DNA of 64,000 nt from Robinsoniella peoriensis (lineage in GTDB: Bacteria; Bacillota; Clostridia; Lachnospirales; Lachnospiraceae): NCBI RefSeq assembly GCF_042680125.1, contig NZ_JBHTNY010000024.1. The stretch is one strand, 5' to 3'. Position numbers and translations under genes: made by a program. Position 1 is the first letter of the stretch; each line of letters starts with the position of its first letter. Below are positions 8,951 through 18,235 of the stretch, piece after piece. A model generated the notes under the pieces. That model saw only the letters and a list, made by a program, of their open reading frames with translations. It did no database searches and was not told the DNA's origin.

Positions 8951-9694
8951 TTATCTCCTTTTACGTCCGTTATTCCACCTGTCGAATCTATCATGTCCCA
9001 TTATTTTCAGAAGCATTTTCTTTAATGCCATTTTGATCGTATCCGATAATTTTTTTTCAAGCCAGGTCCCCATCATGTGATGAATCATATATGTATTTTC
9101 AGTTTTCCTGATATGTGAATTATCCATGTCATAACCAGTAAAATACTCAACCGGATAAATCTTCATATCGGAATGTATAATCTGTAAGGTATCATTGGTC
9201 TGTAAACCATACTTCTTTGCCAGCATAGTCAAATGATCATTGATGGGTGTTATGTCCATCGTTCCATCCTCTGACTGAAAATTGCGGGTATGATAAGTTC
9301 TTAAAAACTCTGCTAAAAATGGATGGTGCGGAACCGATGCAATGAATGCTGCCGTTAACAATGTTTCTGTCACAAATCCGGATACAAAAGTTTCATTGTC
9401 TAAAATATCATTGAGGGATTTTACTACTTCAACATCCGTATCCAGATAGATACCGCCATAATTACACAGCACCTGAACTCTTACATAATCGCTCACAAAA
9501 GCGTATTTATTGCATTCATAAGCCTGCTTTACATACACAGGTGCAAGGTGTATCTCAAAATTGTTTTCATTCCACTCTATGATTTGGTATTCCGGGAGCA
9601 TTTTTTCCCAGGTACTTATGCAAAATTGTATTAACTTACTTTTTTCTCCTTTACCAAACCAGCAGTAATGCAGTATCTTAGGAATTGTTTGCAT
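8951..9694 (-). CDS. Capsular polysaccharide glycosyltransferase, GT32-like (DXD motif)
   Basis: 247 residues. Starts 'MQTIPKILHYCWFG' and holds 'GGIYLDTDVE', the DXD signature of the Gly_transf_sug/GT32 group, near residues 85-94. Its place in the operon fits a glycosyltransferase for the repeat unit. The ATG at 9694 is preceded by a GGAGGT ribosome site nine bases upstream. The same arrangement is kept in EPS2 and fixes the start there. It ends six bases before the GT4 gene. Confidence 0.9.
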   Translation of the reverse strand: MQTIPKILHYCWFGKGEKSKLIQFCISTWEKMLPEYQIIEWNENNFEIHLAPVYVKQAYECNKYAFVSDYVRVQVLCNYGGIYLDTDVEVVKSLNDILDNETFVSGFVTETLLTAAFIASVPHHPFLAEFLRTYHTRNFQSEDGTMDITPINDHLTMLAKKYGLQTNDTLQIIHSDMKIYPVEYFTGYDMDNSHIRKTENTYMIHHMMGTWLEKKLSDTIKMALKKMLLKIMGHDRFDRWNNGRKRR

Positions 9695-9701
9695 ATCTGT
9701 T

Positions 9702-10643
9702 TTACCTCCATGACAAATCCGAAAAATATTGGATCGTTTTTTCCAGTCCTTCTCTTAAGCAGATACCCGGTTCCCATCCCAGTTCTTTTCTCGCCAGTTC
9801 AATCACTGGTTTTCTCTGCATCGGATCATCGGAAGGCAGTGGGTGAAATACCAGTTTCGATTTACTTCCAGTCAGTTCAATCACAAGTTCCGCAAGGCTT
9901 TTAATCGTAAATTCACCCGGATTCCCGATATTTACAGGACCCGTAAATCCTTCGTGGGAATTCATAAGCCTCACCATTCCTTCAATTAAATCATCTGCAT
10001 AGCAGAAACTTCTTGTCTGGCTTCCATCTCCATAAATGGTGATATCCTCATCTTTCAGCGCCTGAACTATAAAATTTGATACGACTCTTCCATCATTAGG
10101 ATGCATCCTGGGTCCATATGTATTAAAGATTCTCATAACCTTTATATCTACGTTATGCTGTCTGTGATAGTCAAAAAATAACGTTTCCGCCACACGTTTT
10201 CCCTCATCATAGCAGGAACGGATTCCGATGGTATTCACACAGCCCCGGTAGCTTTCCGGCTGTGGATGAATCTCCGGATCGCCATATACCTCACTGGTAC
10301 TTGCCTGCAGTATTCTTGCATGTACTCTTTTTGCCAGTCCCAGCATATTCATGGCACCCAGTACACTTGCTTTGGTTGTTTTTATCGGATTATACTGATA
10401 GTGAATCGGACTGGCAGGACATGCCAGGTTGTAAATCATATCTACCTCTGCATACAGGGGATTCACAATATCATGACGTAAAAATTCAAAATTCTTCTTA
10501 TCAAACAGATGCTCTATATTTCTTTTGCTTCCTGTAAATAAATTATCTACACAGATTACTTCATGCCCCTCATTTACCAGACGTTCACATAAATGAGAAC
10601 CTAAAAATCCTGCTCCTCCTGTTACTAAAATTCTGTTCTTCAA
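9702..10643 (-). CDS. uxs: UDP-glucuronate decarboxylase (UDP-xylose synthase)
   Basis: 313 residues, an extended SDR enzyme. It shows the NAD-binding 'TGGAGFLGSH' at residues 8-17, 'LACPASPIHYQYNP', 'ASTSEVYGDPEIHPQPE', 'SCYDEGKR' (catalytic Y-x3-K) and 'RIFNTYGPRM'. These match the UXS group, which oxidises, decarboxylates and reduces UDP-GlcA to UDP-xylose. Together with the UDP-glucose dehydrogenase two genes upstream it gives UDP-Glc to UDP-GlcA to UDP-Xyl, so xylose or a derivative is a likely component of this polymer. EPS2 has a near-identical copy. Confidence 0.92.
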   Translation of the reverse strand: MKNRILVTGGAGFLGSHLCERLVNEGHEVICVDNLFTGSKRNIEHLFDKKNFEFLRHDIVNPLYAEVDMIYNLACPASPIHYQYNPIKTTKASVLGAMNMLGLAKRVHARILQASTSEVYGDPEIHPQPESYRGCVNTIGIRSCYDEGKRVAETLFFDYHRQHNVDIKVMRIFNTYGPRMHPNDGRVVSNFIVQALKDEDITIYGDGSQTRSFCYADDLIEGMVRLMNSHEGFTGPVNIGNPGEFTIKSLAELVIELTGSKSKLVFHPLPSDDPMQRKPVIELARKELGWEPGICLREGLEKTIQYFSDLSWR

Positions 10644-10657
10644 TTTTTATCCTTCTT

Positions 10658-11749
10658 TCAATAAAACTTATTAATGTTAATTCCAACTTTTTTTAACAGA
10701 TAAATGATGAAAAGTACTCCTAAACTCATATTGCATTTCAATAAAATCAATATAATTTTTAATTTGTATCCTCCACCATGCACTGTCAGATTTATAATTG
10801 CATCTTGCACACATGGCAATGATAAATATTTATTTAAAAGAAAATACGACTTCTTTATCTTTTCTTTTTGTGTAATATTATTCATCAATTCTATAATAGA
10901 TAAAACATTAGATCCGGAATATAATTCAAATATATCTACGCACATCTCAGCCATAACCTCTGACCGGATCCGCTCTCTCGCTTCTGACAGAGCTATTTTA
11001 TTTTGTAGTAAATTGCTTCCCTGTAAAGTTTTCAGAAGCGCACCGCTATTTCTAATATAGTAATAATAGAGCTCTTTATGAACAGAACACATGGTACGGG
11101 CATGGATGCAAAATTCACAGATAAACATTGAATCTTCATTCAGAATAATTTTTTCATCAAAACGAATATGATGTTTATCAATAATATCCTTTCGAAATAA
11201 ATGCTTCCAGACCATACCTTTTTCTCTGTTCGGATCAATGTCTCCTTTACCATTCCACCTGCTGATACTTAGTTTTGATATTCCAATTAACCGCGGAAAA
11301 TAGTTTTTCATTATCATTTTATTGGAATTGTATTCATACTTATCTTTTGGCAATACACTTTCTGTTATCCCATCTGGGAATACAGCATAATATCCAAATG
11401 AGACAAGGTCTGACTCCTTTTGTTCAATTAAGGATGATAATATCTTAAGTGCATCTTTATCTATTTCGTCATCAGGATCTGCAAATAAAATGTATTTTCC
11501 CCTGGCTTGGTCCAAGCCTTTATTTCGTGCTGATGAGACACCACCGTTTTCTTTTTCTATATATATAATTCTCCTGTCTCTTGTCGCGTAATCTTTACAT
11601 ATAGCAGAAGTGTCATCATCCGATCCATCGTTAACCAATATTATTTCATAATTACGGAATCGATTTTCGATAATACTGTCCAGGCATACATATAAATAGG
11701 CGCTCACGTTATAGCACGGAATTATAATACTAAAAAGACACTGTTCCAT
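10658..11749 (-). CDS. Glycosyltransferase family 2, EPS1-specific cassette
   Basis: 363 residues. The N-terminal GT-A domain reads 'FSIIIPCYNVSAYL', 'ILVNDGSDDDT', 'NGGVSSARNKGL' and 'FADPDDE', the standard GT2 signature with the acidic metal-binding pair. The C-terminal third is hydrophobic and basic, and probably lies at the membrane. It sits between the dehydrogenase and UXS genes, where EPS2 has only 25 bases, so this gene is an insertion in EPS1 or a loss from EPS2. Its base composition is clearly more A/T-rich than the flanking genes. Donor and acceptor are unknown. Confidence 0.9.
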   Translation of the reverse strand: MEQCLFSIIIPCYNVSAYLYVCLDSIIENRFRNYEIILVNDGSDDDTSAICKDYATRDRRIIYIEKENGGVSSARNKGLDQARGKYILFADPDDEIDKDALKILSSLIEQKESDLVSFGYYAVFPDGITESVLPKDKYEYNSNKMIMKNYFPRLIGISKLSISRWNGKGDIDPNREKGMVWKHLFRKDIIDKHHIRFDEKIILNEDSMFICEFCIHARTMCSVHKELYYYYIRNSGALLKTLQGSNLLQNKIALSEARERIRSEVMAEMCVDIFELYSGSNVLSIIELMNNITQKEKIKKSYFLLNKYLSLPCVQDAIINLTVHGGGYKLKIILILLKCNMSLGVLFIIYLLKKVGININKFY

Positions 11750-11782
11750 AATCCATAGCTCCTTTAATCCACAGAAATGAAA

Positions 11783-13114
11783 TCAATTTTTCCCCACCCC
11801 AATCTGATAATATGTAAATCCAAGCTCTTCCACCGCTTTCTTCTCATACTGATTTCTGCCATCGAAAACAACCGGAGTTTTCATCCTCTTCAGCATCTCC
11901 TGAAAATCAGGTGAGCGGAATTCTTTCCACTCGGTTATCAGCAGCATGGCATCCACATCCACTAGTGCAGAGTATTTACTTTTCACATATTCCACATGGG
12001 AGTTATCTTTCAGATAACAGGTTCGGGCTTCGTTTTCCGCCTTTGGATCATAAGCCTTAATCTTCGCACCTCTTTTTGTCAGTTCCGAAATAATGGTAAT
12101 GGATGCCGCTTCCCGCATATCATCTGTCTCCGGTTTAAAAGACAGCCCCCATACGCCAAAACATTTATCACTCAGATCTTCACCAAAATAATCTGCCACT
12201 TTCTGTACCAGGACTTTTTTCTGCATAAAATTGACCTCTTCTACCGATTTTAAAAGGGATGCCTGATATCCGGACTCTTCTGCTGTGCGGATCAATGCCT
12301 GCACATCCTTTGGAAAACAGGAGCCGCCATAGCCGCAGCCGGGATAAATGAAACTGTAGCCGATCCTGGAATCACTGCCGATCCCAAGCCTGACATGATT
12401 CACATCCGCACCCACCAGTTCACAGATATTAGCCATTTCGTTCATAAAGCTTATTTTAGCCGCCAGCATGGAATTGGCTGCATATTTCGTCATCTCTGCA
12501 CTGGCAATATCCATACAGATAAAATTATTGGTGTTCAGTACATAATGCTTGTAAAGTTCTTTCATCATGGAAAAGGCATGTTCATTATCTGCACCTATAA
12601 CGATTCTGTCCGGGCGCATGGTATCTGCTATGGCATTACCTTCTTTTAAAAATTCAGGATTGGAGATTACATCAAATGTCAATTCCAGACATCGTTTATC
12701 CAATTCTTCCTGGATTTTTTTCCGTACCTTTCCTGCCGTTCCCACCGGAACTGTAGATTTATCTATAACAAAGACGTGGTTCTCCATATATTTTCCAATG
12801 GATGCCGCCACGGAAAGCACGTATTGCAAATCTGCACTTCCATCTTCACCCATTGGCGTTCCAACTGCAATAAAACAGATTTTAGATTTTTGAATTGCTT
12901 CCTGCAGCGATGTTGTAAAACTAAGGTGCCCCAGTTCTAAATTCCGGACTACAATTTCTTCTAATCCAGGTTCATATATTGGAATGGTTCCATTTTGCAG
13001 GTTTTTAATTTTAACTGAATTGGTATCCACGCATACTACTTCATTTCCCATTTCAGACAGACATGCCCCTGTTACCAGTCCCACATACCCTGTCCCAATG
13101 ACGGTAATTCTCAT
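11783..13114 (-). CDS. ugd: UDP-glucose 6-dehydrogenase
   Basis: 443 residues. It shows the N-terminal Rossmann motif 'GTGYVGLVTGACLSEMGNEV', then 'VGTPMGEDGSADL', 'STVPVGT', 'SNPEFLKEG' and the catalytic-cysteine stretch 'YPGCGYGGSCFPKD'. The enzyme oxidises UDP-glucose twice with NAD+ to UDP-glucuronate. That product can be used directly or passed to the UXS encoded downstream. The gene is preceded by an 83-base gap with no clear promoter. Copy 2 is at 50253-51581. Confidence 0.97.
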   Translation of the reverse strand: MRITVIGTGYVGLVTGACLSEMGNEVVCVDTNSVKIKNLQNGTIPIYEPGLEEIVVRNLELGHLSFTTSLQEAIQKSKICFIAVGTPMGEDGSADLQYVLSVAASIGKYMENHVFVIDKSTVPVGTAGKVRKKIQEELDKRCLELTFDVISNPEFLKEGNAIADTMRPDRIVIGADNEHAFSMMKELYKHYVLNTNNFICMDIASAEMTKYAANSMLAAKISFMNEMANICELVGADVNHVRLGIGSDSRIGYSFIYPGCGYGGSCFPKDVQALIRTAEESGYQASLLKSVEEVNFMQKKVLVQKVADYFGEDLSDKCFGVWGLSFKPETDDMREAASITIISELTKRGAKIKAYDPKAENEARTCYLKDNSHVEYVKSKYSALVDVDAMLLITEWKEFRSPDFQEMLKRMKTPVVFDGRNQYEKKAVEELGFTYYQIGVGKN

Positions 13115-13197
13115 AACCGGTTCCTCCGTATTTCAGTAATTTTCAGATTTGTACTTCTTCTATTGTATTATCTTTTTGATAGTTTCCTGTCTGCTGA

Positions 13198-14310
13198 TCA
13201 CCTGTCGTTTTCAATGGTTTCTAATACAATCCCGGCAATGGTATCCCAGGAATATTTCTTTATGTACTCTTCCTGATGACTGGTCACGTAATTTTTGATT
13301 TCTGCATTATTTAACAGCCGGTGCATTTTACCAGCCAGATCCAGGGGGTTCTCTTCATCAATGAGATACCCGTTTTTCCCCTCTGTAATAATTTCTTTCA
13401 TAGAAAATGCATTTCGGGCTATGCAGGGAAGCCCAAAGATCAATGCTTCTGCGAAAACGATACCAAAAGGTTCTGACCGTGATGGCATAACAAAAATATC
13501 ACAAAGATTATAATATTCCGCCAGCTTTTCAGGCCTCATCAATCCAAGATACTTCACTCCGTCGGGTATTTCTCCCGGCAAAGGCCACGTTTCAGGACCT
13601 GCTATATAAAGTTCTGCATCCGGCATCTTTTCCTTTTTTAATATCCGAAATGCCTCAAGTACCACTTCTCCGCCTTTTCGCTGGAATTCTTTTCCTACAA
13701 ATAAGATCTTATTGGACTGCTTTCTTGAGCGGTCAATGCTGGAAATATCCACATTGCATCCCCCGCCGATTGCATGGACTTTTCCCGGATCTACTCCCGT
13801 GTTGCTGACCAGGTCGTCCACAAGCCATTGTCCCATAGTAAAAATCCCTTTACATTTTTTATAGAACTCCACTGCCTTATCCCTTCTCACTTTCATGACT
13901 TCGGCGGAAGTGTTCGGCGGCATCGCAGTATATTTTAAAATCGGGCTTTGCGCCTGGTACAGCCGGTAAAGGTAATCATCTGATAAATCGATATAGATAT
14001 ATGTATTTTCGGTTACTTTCGTATCATATTCCCGATACATAAAATAACGGTTTTGGGGAATAACCTTCAGGTTTTCATTCAGGCATTTTTCTCCCCAGGC
14101 AATATCATCTAACCGGTAATCTGAATGTCTTAAAAGTTTGTTCGCAGCACGGGACAGGAAAATCCGCTCCCTGCTCCTGTTCTTCAGGCAGTAAGCGCTG
14201 TCTGTGACTGCTTCCGACTGCTTTCTCATAGCTTCGAATAAACCATAAGGAATTCCGGACCAATCCATTACCGGGTTATCCGTCCATTTCCAGATATGTT
14301 CAATGTTCAT
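13198..14310 (-). CDS. Glycosyltransferase family 4
   Basis: 370 residues. GT-B donor-domain motifs are 'ILFVGKEFQRKGG', 'LYIAGPE', 'FVMPSRSEPFGIVFAEAL' (retaining E-x7-E) and 'NGYLIDEENP'. The N-terminal half is unusual for GT4 and includes 'YMYREYDTKVTENTYIYIDLSDDYLYR'-like acceptor-binding sequence that I do not recognise in detail. The start at 14310 (MNIEHIW) matches the start indicated by the ribosome site in the EPS2 copy. Here it overlaps the extended end of the flippase pseudogene by 11 bases. Confidence 0.9.
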   Translation of the reverse strand: MNIEHIWKWTDNPVMDWSGIPYGLFEAMRKQSEAVTDSAYCLKNRSRERIFLSRAANKLLRHSDYRLDDIAWGEKCLNENLKVIPQNRYFMYREYDTKVTENTYIYIDLSDDYLYRLYQAQSPILKYTAMPPNTSAEVMKVRRDKAVEFYKKCKGIFTMGQWLVDDLVSNTGVDPGKVHAIGGGCNVDISSIDRSRKQSNKILFVGKEFQRKGGEVVLEAFRILKKEKMPDAELYIAGPETWPLPGEIPDGVKYLGLMRPEKLAEYYNLCDIFVMPSRSEPFGIVFAEALIFGLPCIARNAFSMKEIITEGKNGYLIDEENPLDLAGKMHRLLNNAEIKNYVTSHQEEYIKKYSWDTIAGIVLETIENDR

Positions 14311-15853
14311 ATTCTTCTTCCTCTTTCTGTCTTTTCCATGGCTTTCTCTTCATAATAGCGGTCACTCTGCCAAACTCCGGTCTGTTGCGGAATACAATCA
14401 CATACAGCAAATTTGGTATGATCAGACATATTCCCGCCTGCCCTAAGAATGAAACTACAGATCCCGGGGTAGAAATCAATTGGCATAGTAAGTAAGTACA
14501 CAGGGCAGCTGTCACAGTTATAAGCAGCTGTTTCAATAAATCCCAATAGTACTCCATGGAACTTCTTTTTAAAACAATGTTGTAAAATACCTTCAGCTCC
14601 CATGGATATTATATAAACAGGGATATGAAGATTGTGGAAAATAAAATCCCATTGATTCCAAATATATTTACCAGTACAACATCTAAAATCAAATTCAAAA
14701 TTACGGTAACCAGGGGTCTGAACCGATCTTCATACCAGACACCTGCCGCATCTCTGTATACTGTTACAATCTTCCTGACATAGCTGATATAGAAATACAA
14801 AACGCATAAAATCACCGTATCCATTCCAAACAGCCGGTCTTGTCCCACCCATAACCACATAAAACTCTGATACAGACAGAGCAGGCAGATGGCACACCAT
14901 CCGCACAGCCAGTGATTAATAAAGATCAACATTTTATAATCCTGGTAATTCTTTTGCAAAGACTCTGTTTCCAGGCTGTTTCCCACGCCTGCAGTCAATG
15001 AATTATGAAATATGGTCAGCATACTTCCTACTGCAAACAGGATATAATAATAATTGTTGAATTTGCCCAGAATCAGAAGTCCCAAAAAACTGGAAATCAC
15101 TATATTATCTACCGAAACCAAAGCAGTACCGCCTAAACGATAACAAATTAATCCTAAAAGCTTCTGTTTCATCCCCGACCTGATATCAGCCGATACCTTT
15201 CCCCTGCAAAAATACCGCGGATACATTTTTCTGACAGCAACCGCTGTGATTACATTTATCAAAATAGTACAAACAGGCGTTAATATTACATAGATGTAAT
15301 AATTCTTAAATAAAATCAAAACAGCTGCCTGCACCAGATATATCCCCACGTATACAAATAGAGATATTTTACTTGACACATCATTTCTTTGATGTGCAGC
15401 CAGTAAACATGCTTTATATCCCCAGAAAAAATAGCCGAAAACCGCATTAAAGAGGAATACCAGATACAAAACGTATATATTAATATCCCGGGGCCAGGCA
15501 CCATGAATCAGGTGTTCCATAAATGGCATAATCGCTATTCCCAGCAGCAGCATCGCTGCGCCAACAAAATAATAAAATTTGCGGAACAGATTTAATAACG
15601 AACAAATCGTGTCTTCATCACCGGAAGCAATCGGTTTGTACATATAATAGACAATGGCTCCGCCAAATCCTAATTCCGCAAAGTTTAAAACACTAAAAAT
15701 AGAAGTAAACAGGCTATTTAACCCAATATATTCTTCGCCCAGAATATAAAGCATTACCGTTCGGATTACAAAAGGAAGCAGCATCATAACAAGCGTATTA
15801 ATAACCCCGTAAAAAGTACTTCTGACAAAATTTTTTGTTCTTTCCATTTTCAT
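14300..15853 (-). pseudogene. wzx: Wzx-type flippase, EPS1 copy, interrupted by an in-frame stop
   Basis: The reading frame codes for a polytopic PST/MATE-like flippase that matches the 508-residue EPS2 protein. A TAA at 14609-14611 stops it after 414 residues, where EPS2 has a serine codon (L-F-I-stop here, L-F-I-S there). Downstream, the same frame continues without frameshift to 14300, encoding the last membrane segments. In addition the native TAG stop has become CAG, adding nine residues. Loss of about 95 C-terminal residues removes roughly the last two or three of the expected membrane helices, so the flippase is probably non-functional or altered. It could still be a sequencing error of adjacent bases. 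The copy at 52841-54367 could substitute if its specificity allows. Confidence 0.8.
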
Positions 15854-17100
15854 TGCTGTCTTCTCTCCAGTCTGTAGCTTCGCCTGACTACGATTAAAAT
15901 TGTGATCATCATAAAGTACATCAGGTAACAGGTGCTGTCGTACAGTGGATTTCCGGTAAATCCATATACCCCAAAAACGAACTGGCCTGTAATGGAAAAT
16001 CCGATCAGATCTCTTCTGCTGCTGTTCTCCCTAAAAAATCGTATGAACAGATGCACAGAAGAGAACAGACAGATTAACTGAACCGATACAAAACAAACTA
16101 CGCCGGTAATTCCTGTCTCACAAAGTAATTGTAAGTATATATTGTGCACCTGAGATGTATTTTTAAATAAGTTAAAGTTCTGCTTAAACTCTCCCCATCC
16201 TATCCCAAACAACTTTGTATATGCAGATTCTCCCCACAATTTCCACGCAACAGCGTGAATATCGTTCCGGCTGTTTGATATATCTTTTTGCTCCGAAATA
16301 TTGATCAGAGTTTCAATAATTCTGCCAATTGCATTTTCATTTCCATATGCTCTGTAAAACCAAATACTAAATCCTGCAAGGAAAATCACTAAAATCGGTA
16401 ATAATAGAATACGTCGCATTCTTATCTTCTGATTACAATTGATAAAATAAACTAACATACATAATACAAGTGCAATTAACATGATGGTTCTTTTGTCCGT
16501 GAACACAAGTGCAGTAAAACAAAAAATAACAGACAGCATATAACCAACAGAGTTCTTTCCATTTTTGCAGAATAAAAATGCACCTATCCCAAAAACAATG
16601 ATGTACGCTGACAGCGAAATACTCAGTGCCATTCCCCCGGCATCATAATTCCATGTTCCAAGAATACGCCAGGCAAATTTAACATACACCGGATAAACAA
16701 ATTGCTGCAGTATCACAAAAAAAGCTTCAATCAACGCCCGGAGTTTCATATATAAAATAATGCCGTCAAACCTTCTTGCCGGTTCGTTAACTGCAAATAT
16801 GCCTGACAGGGAAACAACATACCCAAGAATATCAATAAGTAAAAAGTCCGGGGTATGTATCAGATAATTGAAAAGCGGAAAAATTCCAATTAATATTCCC
16901 CAGAGAATATTAATATAGTTAAAATTGATCTGACGGCTTCTGATGATATAAACAATAAAAGCAATCAGAGTTATCGCATAGCTGTAATTCATATATCTTC
17001 CGATGGAAGAAGACAGCAAAGTAAGCATCCAACAGACTGTAAAAAAACTCCAGGCATCTGTTTTTATGTTTTGTCCTGTCGTATTTTTTAAACTAAGCAT
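15850..17100 (-). CDS. wzy: Wzy/O-antigen ligase-family polymerase
   Basis: 416 residues with about ten to twelve membrane segments and one large extracytoplasmic loop before residue 310. That loop contains 'GIGWGEFKQNF' and 'SQVHNIYLQLLCETG', the H-N-x-x-L-x-x-x-x-E-x-G pattern of the Wzy_C/O-antigen ligase family. It likely polymerises flipped repeat units on the outer face of the membrane. The start overlaps the pyruvyltransferase gene, and its stop overlaps the flippase start by four bases (ATGA), so translation is coupled. Confidence 0.88.
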   Translation of the reverse strand: MLSLKNTTGQNIKTDAWSFFTVCWMLTLLSSSIGRYMNYSYAITLIAFIVYIIRSRQINFNYINILWGILIGIFPLFNYLIHTPDFLLIDILGYVVSLSGIFAVNEPARRFDGIILYMKLRALIEAFFVILQQFVYPVYVKFAWRILGTWNYDAGGMALSISLSAYIIVFGIGAFLFCKNGKNSVGYMLSVIFCFTALVFTDKRTIMLIALVLCMLVYFINCNQKIRMRRILLLPILVIFLAGFSIWFYRAYGNENAIGRIIETLINISEQKDISNSRNDIHAVAWKLWGESAYTKLFGIGWGEFKQNFNLFKNTSQVHNIYLQLLCETGITGVVCFVSVQLICLFSSVHLFIRFFRENSSRRDLIGFSITGQFVFGVYGFTGNPLYDSTCYLMYFMMITILIVVRRSYRLERRQQ

Positions 17101-18235
17101 TGAGTGCCCCCTCTAAAAATTGAAAAGACAACTTCTGCAATTCCTTTAATCTATTTTTTACAGCCAGGTAATCAATTCCGTCTTTATCAAAAGTATACGT
17201 TTCTTTTCGCATATCCCACAGGTTGTTCGAGAGTTTCAGCGAATCTAACAGATCGTACATACGACTTTCCTGATGAACTCTTGGAATGGTTAAAAACCGT
17301 TTTTCAAAAATAATGGAAAATACCGTTCCGTGAAACGAGTTGGTCACGATATAACTGGCATTTTTGATATATCTGAGAAATTCCTCCGGAGAACAATACT
17401 TATCCACATATTTAATATTTTTTAATCTGGTAACCCCTGGAAAAATATCCACAATACTATAACCGTATTTTTCTCTCAAATATTCAACTGCCCGGTCCAA
17501 TTCCTGTGAATATTCCAACCCATACATCAGGATATAGGGTTCCTTTATATCAGACGGTTTTATAAATCCCAGCCATTGTTCTTTTGTTAACAGTAATGTG
17601 GGATCCAGTACGGTAACAACCTGAGCGGCACCCAGCCTGTGCATCTGTTCCTCCAGGCTTTTTTCCCTTACCGATACCGCCTTAAAATCTTTCGTCAATG
17701 ATATGATTTTTTTAATATAGGTGTCGTCTCTTGCCCCGCCAATACTGGCTCCGTATGCTATTTTTTTGTGGCTTTCCGCGACAAAGCTTAAAAAATAACC
17801 TTTGTCAAACTTGTCCATGGTATAATAATTGTTCCATACCTGATCGCTGCCGGTGATATAATAATCACAGTCCGGATAATTGTCTTTTAACTCCCGGTAA
17901 GAGTGGTAATAAGGTGTTACCACTAAATATTTATGGACAAAATCTTGAAAGCCATCATGCTTCCTCTTCCGTCTGAAATAAAAAACATTGCTTAATGCAG
18001 TCTTACCCATTCCGGCTAAAATCCGGAATTTTGTCACAACTCCATGATTGCCATAGTAATGTATCCGCAGTTTCCGGTATCTGACCGGACTGTTATATAT
18101 CGGCCATGATTTCTGATAATTCAAAAAAACCACCTCATGCCCCTGCTTTTTTAAATGTTCATTCAGCGCCACGGCCTGAAGAGCTCCACCATAGTTAATG
18201 GATTTATGTAATGTTACTACTCCTATTTTTGCCAT
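17093..18235 (-). CDS. Polysaccharide pyruvyl transferase family protein
   Basis: 380 residues. It shows 'GVVTLHKSINYGGALQAVAL' at the N-terminus, 'YITGSDQVWN' near the middle and 'YIVTNSFHGTVFSIIF' toward the C-terminus, the characteristic blocks of the PF04230 family. Members add pyruvyl ketals from phosphoenolpyruvate to sugars, giving the polymer negative charge. Some family members have other roles, so the substrate is inferred. The gene overlaps the upstream GT4 gene by 32 bases. Confidence 0.9.
   Translation of the reverse strand: MAKIGVVTLHKSINYGGALQAVALNEHLKKQGHEVVFLNYQKSWPIYNSPVRYRKLRIHYYGNHGVVTKFRILAGMGKTALSNVFYFRRKRKHDGFQDFVHKYLVVTPYYHSYRELKDNYPDCDYYITGSDQVWNNYYTMDKFDKGYFLSFVAESHKKIAYGASIGGARDDTYIKKIISLTKDFKAVSVREKSLEEQMHRLGAAQVVTVLDPTLLLTKEQWLGFIKPSDIKEPYILMYGLEYSQELDRAVEYLREKYGYSIVDIFPGVTRLKNIKYVDKYCSPEEFLRYIKNASYIVTNSFHGTVFSIIFEKRFLTIPRVHQESRMYDLLDSLKLSNNLWDMRKETYTFDKDGIDYLAVKNRLKELQKLSFQFLEGALNA

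Noticed and set aside
14307..14603. 98-codon minus-strand frame over the broken flippase end
   Set aside because: A different frame from the flippase. The flippase frame itself continues as homologous sequence after the stop, so this one is a shadow.
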